This document shows positions 58,996 to 64,000 of a DNA stretch of 64,000 bases, one piece after another. This DNA comes from Chlorophyllum brunneum (Eukaryota; Basidiomycota; Agaricomycetes; Agaricales; Agaricaceae): contig OY756144.1 of assembly GCA_963576785.1 (NCBI GenBank), positions 2,996,941 through 3,060,940 on the forward strand, read 5' to 3'. Every line of letters starts with the position of its first letter. Position 1 is the stretch's first letter. Below the pieces are notes generated by a model. The model searched no databases. It saw only the letters and a list, made by a program, of their open reading frames with translations, and had not been told where the DNA came from. A program made the translations under genes and the position numbers.

Positions 58996-59259
58996 ATGCT
59001 GCCCCATCTTGCATTCATCCGTATCCCCACGAGTTTACTTCCCCAGCTGGCCTCTAAATACACCGATCCGACCTCTTCGCCCCCAATGTCACCCAACCAT
59101 CCCCATCGAGTCAAAAATGTTGAAGATTTACTTGTATTTGACCCAGTTGATGGAACTCTCTCCCTTCGTCGAATTGTTTGTGACCAACGTCCCCACTATC
59201 ATTGGCATCATTCCATTAGAAATACAACAAAGTTTAGGTGCCGTTTCATACTTGGATGA
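58996..59259 (+). pseudogene. Possible N-terminal fragment of a BCAS3-like WD40 protein
   Basis: An 87-residue ORF contains EDLLVFDPVDGTLSLRRI, which recalls the LLVFDPxDGxLSLRR stretch I associate with BCAS3-domain proteins. The reading frame stops after about 20 further residues, and the sequence turns into subtelomeric DNA. A truncated gene end is suggested but rests on one remembered motif. Confidence 0.3.
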
Positions 59260-59389
59260 TAGCTCAGCTGTTTACACTTTGTTGGAACGATAAGCAAACT
59301 GTCATTGACATGGAGAAAGAGTAGTACAGCGTCAAGGTGTGCGAGGTATGTATCAAAAGGGCATCAATTTATTTACTTCCAAGAACACA

Positions 59390-59978
59390 TTAAGCTCCGG
59401 TTAAGAATTTGCGAAAATGGTCAATGCGAGAAGGGAGATTGTCAGCCAGGGTAATTCCAAAATTGTTGTTATAAAATATAATCATGCGAAGGATGTCATT
59501 GTGGCTATAACTCGGAAGGTTGTCATCAAAGTCTGGGGGTGCAGTGTTGAGAGCGGGGATTGGGTTGGGTGCTACAAGTGCATTTTGAGCGTTCATGTTA
59601 TTAGCTACTGCTCGGGCAAGAGCAAGACCGTGACCAATAATCTATATTGCATGGCATCAAAGAAAGGTTAAATTTGAGGATGTGGAATGTGCGTACTGTT
59701 TTCCGAAGTGCAACATAGGGCTCTGGAGCGCGTAGTACATTACGCGTAATAATCTGAGTGTTGTGAACCATCGCACGTAATTCATCAAACCCATTCTGGT
59801 TGTTATGAGCCATCGCATGCAATTCATCCCGTAACCCATCCCGAGTGTTGCGTAATTCCTCCCGGGTGTTATGAGCCATCACACGCAATTCATTGACCCC
59901 ATTTGCGAGGTCTTGGAGTGCTTGAACGAGGTTAACTGGTGCGAATTCGGCGGTAGTATCTGTAGAAGAAGCCATCAT
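59390..59978 (-). CDS. Small coiled-coil protein with internal repeats, unknown function
   Basis: From 59978 the minus strand encodes about 94 residues of heptad-like helix with a repeated MAHN..(R/N)...LR..R motif, ending LRKT at a donor (59696). A second exon-like frame at about 59600-59390 continues APNPIPALNTAPPDFDDNLP to the stop. The phase across the intron does not match with any acceptor tried, so the model is incomplete or the gene is broken. It is the last gene-like object before the repeats. Confidence 0.4.
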
Positions 59979-60035
59979 AATGATAAATTGCAAGAATTTA
60001 AGGGCGAGATGAACACACGCACGAGCCGCTTCCAC

Positions 60036-61162
60036 TGCCCGCGCACGCAGCTCTGCACTCTGTACAACAGCGTCTGTGACTAAAGGTTCATCGCCGATTT
60101 CTGCCGGGGTTTAAGCAAGAGATGAGGTAGAAGGAGGTGAGGTGAAATCCACCTTTGAAGTCTCTCATGATTTTTGCGACTACTTGAGCATGGGCCAACG
60201 CTGCTGGATCGATAGGAGTGTTGGCCTGGATTCGGCGATTGAGATCTACATCACGAAGAACAGTGGGGAGATTTGGATGCACATCCTTAATGCTGCGGAT
60301 TTCGTGCATGTAAGTGGGAACGGCAGCCATCAAAGTCAAGAACAAGGATCGACGCACGCGATAACTGCAGTTGAACAACAACCACATGACCTTTCCCACG
60401 AAGGATCTCCTCTGATAAGCATGGGTCTGGTGCCCGAAATTCAGATGGTACTACCCTACAAAGCTATATGCACCATTGGAATCCGCAGACTTTTCTGCAT
60501 TTACTGAATATCAAATCATGTTTTCTGGATCACATTTGAATATTCTACGGAATTTACAATATTAGAAAATTACCACCACCACCTCGGAACCACATGGCAA
60601 CTGCCGAAATATATTCTCATAGGCCAAGACCACAACGAGTTGGCTCCCCGAGATGCCCGGGCTTGGGACCACACCTCATTGGTCCTTCATTGGCCGTGTG
60701 AAAGCGGGCCAACATTTTCCCCCTGCGGATTCTTTCCACGCTCACGCAGGACCAACAGGACCACCTCAACCCCTGGTCCTATGTGTGCCATTATATGGTT
60801 GGAAACCGGCGATTTTTGTCTATTTAATGGGCATTTTTTGATGTTGTTCGGTAAAGGTCCGAATATTTTATTGAGTTTATAATATTTAAATATTGGTTTG
60901 GACCATCTCGGGCCATCCGGAAACGGCCGAAATAAAATCCCATGTGCTTACGGATGGCCCAAAAATGGTTTGATGACCCACTTGGCCAGTGGCACTGACG
61001 TTGGACCATATTCCCACACGCATAGATATATTCCCACGGAAAATTGGGGCCATAACGGGCCATCAATCAATGGCTCCCGTGCTTAATAACGAGAATGTGG
61101 GCCACCCAGGCCATATTCCCACAGTCAGAGGCATATTCCCACGGGCACAGTGCCACCAACAG
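60036..61162. other. Transition into subtelomeric DNA
   Basis: A minus-strand ORF of 103 residues (60088-60399) may be a further exon of the coiled-coil neighbour. From about 60590 the sequence contains short recurring motifs (CATATTCCCAC, CCATCCGGAAACGGCCG) shared with the repeats further right. No gene is supported after 60400. Confidence 0.45.
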
Positions 61163-61640
61163 ACCATCAAATTGATGGTCCGTGAATGGGCACATGTTCC
61201 CACATGGCGCTTATGGTGCATACGATGGCACTGGATGGCACAAGATGGCACCTGAGATGGTCCACCCCTGGGAATAATAATTACAGAAAAATATTAGTAA
61301 TTGGGGGATAATTGGAAAAGAATTTTTGGTGAAATCAGAATGGCCTGAAATGGGCGCATGCACACGGAAAATTGAATTTACCGGAATTTAGGGGACGAAA
61401 AATAAAGGAAAAATGAAGAAAATATTCAAGGGGCAATACCCGAGATGACCGTAAGCATACCCACGCCCATGCAATGGTTAGTAATGCCATGAGAGTAGCA
61501 TCAGAGCATTAGTGATGGCATCACTGTCAGCACAAAGTTGACCAGTGATGTCACACTACTATGTGAGCATATGTGACAATTATCGAAAAAATATGGAGAA
61601 AATAGAGAATATTTGGGAATGGATTTTAGTGGAATTACGA
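61163..61640 (+). repeat. Subtelomeric direct repeat, copy A
   Basis: About 480 bp, starting ACCATCAAATTGATGGTCCG. It matches 62812-63287 along its length with scattered substitutions and small indels. It contains AT-rich non-coding sequence and GTGATGGCATCACT palindromes. Confidence 0.9.
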
Positions 61641-62057
61641 AAGTCCAAGAGGTCTCGGTTGTTGCACAAATTGGAAAATACGGGAATTTTCAGAAGAAAT
61701 AGAGAGAAAATCGGAATATATTGGTATGGCCAAGTACCACAAGTAGTCATATCATCCCACACCTGTCATATGACTACATAGGGACTACTCAACATACCCC
61801 CGGGTAGAACATTGGATAGCAAACTCTTGGGGATAATAATTATGGAAAAACATGGATAATAGAGAGATAATTGGAAAGTATTTTTTGGTGGAATAAAAAG
61901 AGAGGTTGGTGGGAGGGTTGAGACGGAAATTGGAAATTATCGGAATTTTGGCCACAAAAAATAAGAGAAAAAAGACGAAAATATTCAAATCTGTCCTTCG
62001 TACTAAGGGCACCAGACCCTTGGTGCCCGAAATTCTATTCTCCTCAGATGGTACTAC

Positions 62058-62371
62058 CCTAGTAGTATTACCACTCCAACTAGGGGTCTACTCCCCTGGA
62101 TGCCATCAATGCCTGTATCTGGATACAAAGCCATATATAAAATTGCAATTATATACCAATAAATAGGGCTGTTAAATGCGATTCCAATGAGCCCACAACC
62201 GTCCCAGTCCGTGGCCTAGTAGTATTACCACTCCAACCAGGGGTCTACTCCCCTGGGTGCCATCAATGCCTGTATCTGCATACAAGGCCATATATAAAAT
62301 TGCACTTATATACCAATAAATAGGGCTGTTAAATGCGATTCCAATGAGCGCACAACCGTCCCAGTCCGTGG
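62058..62371 (+). repeat. 157-bp tandem duplication
   Basis: Two adjacent units (62058-62214 and 62215-62371) start CCTAGTAGTATTACCACTCC and end near CAGTCCGTGG. They differ at only a handful of positions, so the duplication is fairly recent. Confidence 0.95.
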
Positions 62372-62470
62372 CCTCTTTAATATTATATAGAATAAACACT
62401 ATTAAACACGAATATAGGGTACCACCAGGTACCATCCGGAAACAGCCGAGGATGATGGTACCGCCAACTC

Positions 62471-62800
62471 GGTGCCATCAGTGATGGTATCACTCATCGC
62501 TGATGGTACTTACATGGTACTGCGTGCCATCAACCATGAGTGATAGTATCACTGATGGCACGCTCTTGTCCTATGAAAAGGTGCCATCAGTGATAGTATC
62601 ATTCATCACTGATGGCACTCACACGGTACTTGGTGCGTGCCATCAGCCATCAGTGATACCATCACTCACCACTGATGGCACGCTCTCATCCCATCAACTC
62701 GGTGCCATCAGTGATACCATCGGTCATCACTGATGGCACTCACACGGTACCTGCTGCGTGCCATCGATCATCAGTGATACCATCACTCATCACTGATGGC
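62471..62800 (+). repeat. Palindromic tandem array built on GTGCCATCAGTGAT
   Basis: Units start at 62471, 62580 and 62701 (periods 109 and 121 bp). Each contains GTGCCATCAGTGAT and, after about 10 bases, its reverse complement ATCACTGATGGCAC or a near match, often twice per unit. Single-stranded forms would make stable hairpins. Confidence 0.9.
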
Positions 62801-62811
62801 ATGCCAAATAG

Positions 62812-63287
62812 GCCATCAAATTGATGGTCCGCAAATGGGCACATGTTCCCACATGGCATTTATAGTGCATATGATGGCACTGGATGGCACCTGAGATGGT
62901 CCACGCCTGGGAATAATTACAGAAAAATATTAGTAATTCGGGGATAATTGAAAAGGAATTTTGAGTGAAGTGAGAAGGGGCCGAAATGGCCGCATTCACA
63001 TGGAAAATTGAATTTACTGGAATTTAGGCGACGAAAAATAAGGGAAAAATGAAGAAAATATTGAATATGCAATATCCGAGATGACTGTAAGTGTACCCAC
63101 ACCAACACAATGATTAGGGATACCATTAGAGTATTATCAGAGCATTAGTGATGGCATCACTGGTCACTGTCAGCACAAAGTCGACCAGTGATGTGACACT
63201 ACTATGTGACCACATGTGAGAATTATCGAAAAAATATGGAGAAAATAGGAAATATTTGTAAATGAATTTTAGTGAAAGAATGAAAGG
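62812..63287 (+). repeat. Subtelomeric direct repeat, copy B
   Basis: Second copy of 61163-61640, same orientation, about 1.65 kb to the right. The palindromic array and the 157-bp tandem lie between the copies. Confidence 0.9.
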
Positions 63288-63427
63288 GTAAGACAGATTT
63301 GTTCTCTCAGAAAATGGAAAATACTGGAAAATACTGGACAAAAAATAGCGATTAAACCGAAAAAATAGTGACAGCAAGTGTTTAAGCCATATCACCAATA
63401 TCTAATATAACATTATTGAACAATAGT

Positions 63428-63690
63428 CTAATAATCTAATTCTTATAATGCAAAGCGCATTATATGTTGCCTATCTATCTTGTAGGTGCAACATGGGGCA
63501 TGTTGCATCCCTGAATTCTCAAATCTCACTATGCTAGTTTGAAATTATTTGGTATGGTTCCAGACATCTCTAGAAATGTTTATCCCAGTCCATACCCTGA
63601 TAGAAGCTGTCTAGCCCTTCTGGAATGGATATCTTTGACCAGGAGACTAATAATCTGATTCTTATAATGTGAGGTGCATTATATGTTGCC
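63428..63690 (+). repeat. Short direct repeat pair ending GCATTATATGTTGCCT
   Basis: About 45 bp at 63428-63472 recur at 63649-63692 (TAATCT-ATTCTTATAATG...GCATTATATGTTGCCT) with a few differences. Confidence 0.8.
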
Positions 63691-63782
63691 TGACGATCAT
63701 TATTGCCAGTTAAGGCAACCTGTCATCAAAATGAGGTGCCTGCCAATCATTATTGCCAGTTAAGGCAACCCGTCATCAGAAT
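63691..63782 (+). repeat. 50-bp tandem repeat, two units
   Basis: The block ATCATTATTGCCAGTTAAGG followed by CAACC(T/C)GTCATCA(A/G)AAT occurs twice, at about 63696 and 63746. Confidence 0.9.
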
Positions 63783-63889
63783 AAGAGAAAAAACGATGGA
63801 AAATGGCAACTAATGCCCTAAAAGGTACATTTCCCTCCCCAAATGAGTTGTGGACCCTTGATTGGACCTGACAGACCAGACCGTTGTGA

Positions 63890-64000
63890 GGGTTAGGGTT
63901 AGGGTTAGGGTTAGGGTTAGGGTTAGGGTTAGGGTTAGGGTTAGGGTTAGGGTTAGGGTTAGGGTTAGGGTTAGGGTTAGGGTTAGGGTTAGGGTTAGGG
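63890..64000 (+). repeat. Telomere, GGG(TTAGGG)18
   Basis: 111 bp of perfect TTAGGG repeats run to the last base. The G-rich strand points outwards, so the window ends at a chromosome terminus, truncated only by assembly length. There are no variant repeats at the proximal edge. Confidence 0.99.

Noticed and set aside
62471..62800. CRISPR-like array
   Set aside because: The repeats are long imperfect palindromes with no uniform unique spacers, in a eukaryotic subtelomere with no cas genes.
61545..63398. Several 60-90-codon ORFs in the subtelomeric repeats
   Set aside because: They lie in AT-rich repeats, differ between repeat copies and have no recognisable protein features.

Overview
This window is the right-hand end of a fungal chromosome. 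The last 111 bases are GGG followed by 18 perfect TTAGGG units running to the final base, in the orientation of a 3' chromosome terminus. The host is very probably an agaricomycete basidiomycete. Genes are dense, with many GT-AG introns of about 46-60 nt. Several families typical of that group are present: a DUF6533-type 7TM protein, a DUF6699-type protein, a basidiomycete P450 with an AAIH-type I helix, and a CxxC...W...H zinc-finger pair. Exon boundaries below were worked out by hand from splice sites, phase continuity and remembered family motifs, not by alignment.

Layout. 1-2257 is the 3' part of a Ty1/copia retrotransposon, whose single long frame is broken only by stop codons. It ends in an LTR inserted into 2258-2795, a shrunken, CpG-depleted copy of the 7.8-10.8 kb region. 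3287-5482 is a young LINE-like insertion carrying only an ORF1-type gene, flanked by an 18-bp target-site duplication inside a protein-kinase-like gene. 6755-10634 holds an intact P450 and a ComA/HSA32-family gene, and a decayed copy of the latter's last exon follows. 13998-16204 holds two related zinc-finger genes. 17094-19748 is a 24-exon GIT1-like transporter. 20052-21433 (minus) is a secreted GH24 lysozyme. 24238-25755 holds a GNAT acetyltransferase and a small membrane protein. 27892-30046 is a PHO84-type phosphate transporter. 31812-32961 is a multi-pass membrane protein with a stop/intron ambiguity. 34000-38059 is a complete Argonaute with a DEDH catalytic set. 39168-43119 holds a secreted protein, an FAD monooxygenase (minus) and a DUF6699-type gene. 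45045-46288 is the DUF6533-type 7TM protein, and 49198-49874 (minus) is a second GNAT.

51258-58373 is a compact block: a second P450, dynein roadblock light chain, rho1, an ASCC1/AKAP7-like 2H phosphoesterase and a membrane-anchored aspartic protease. From about 59.3 kb the sequence becomes AT-rich subtelomeric repeat: 480-bp direct repeats, a 157-bp tandem duplication, a palindromic tandem array, short tandems, then telomere.

Two themes link the parts. First, duplicated DNA on the left shows C-to-T/G-to-A and CpG-directed decay without frameshifts, like a RIP or methylation-deamination process. The single-copy genes next to it are intact, and the chromosome also carries an apparently slicer-competent Argonaute. 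Second, the ORF1-only LINE insertion is intact and recent-looking, so it may be a non-autonomous 'half-LINE' family.
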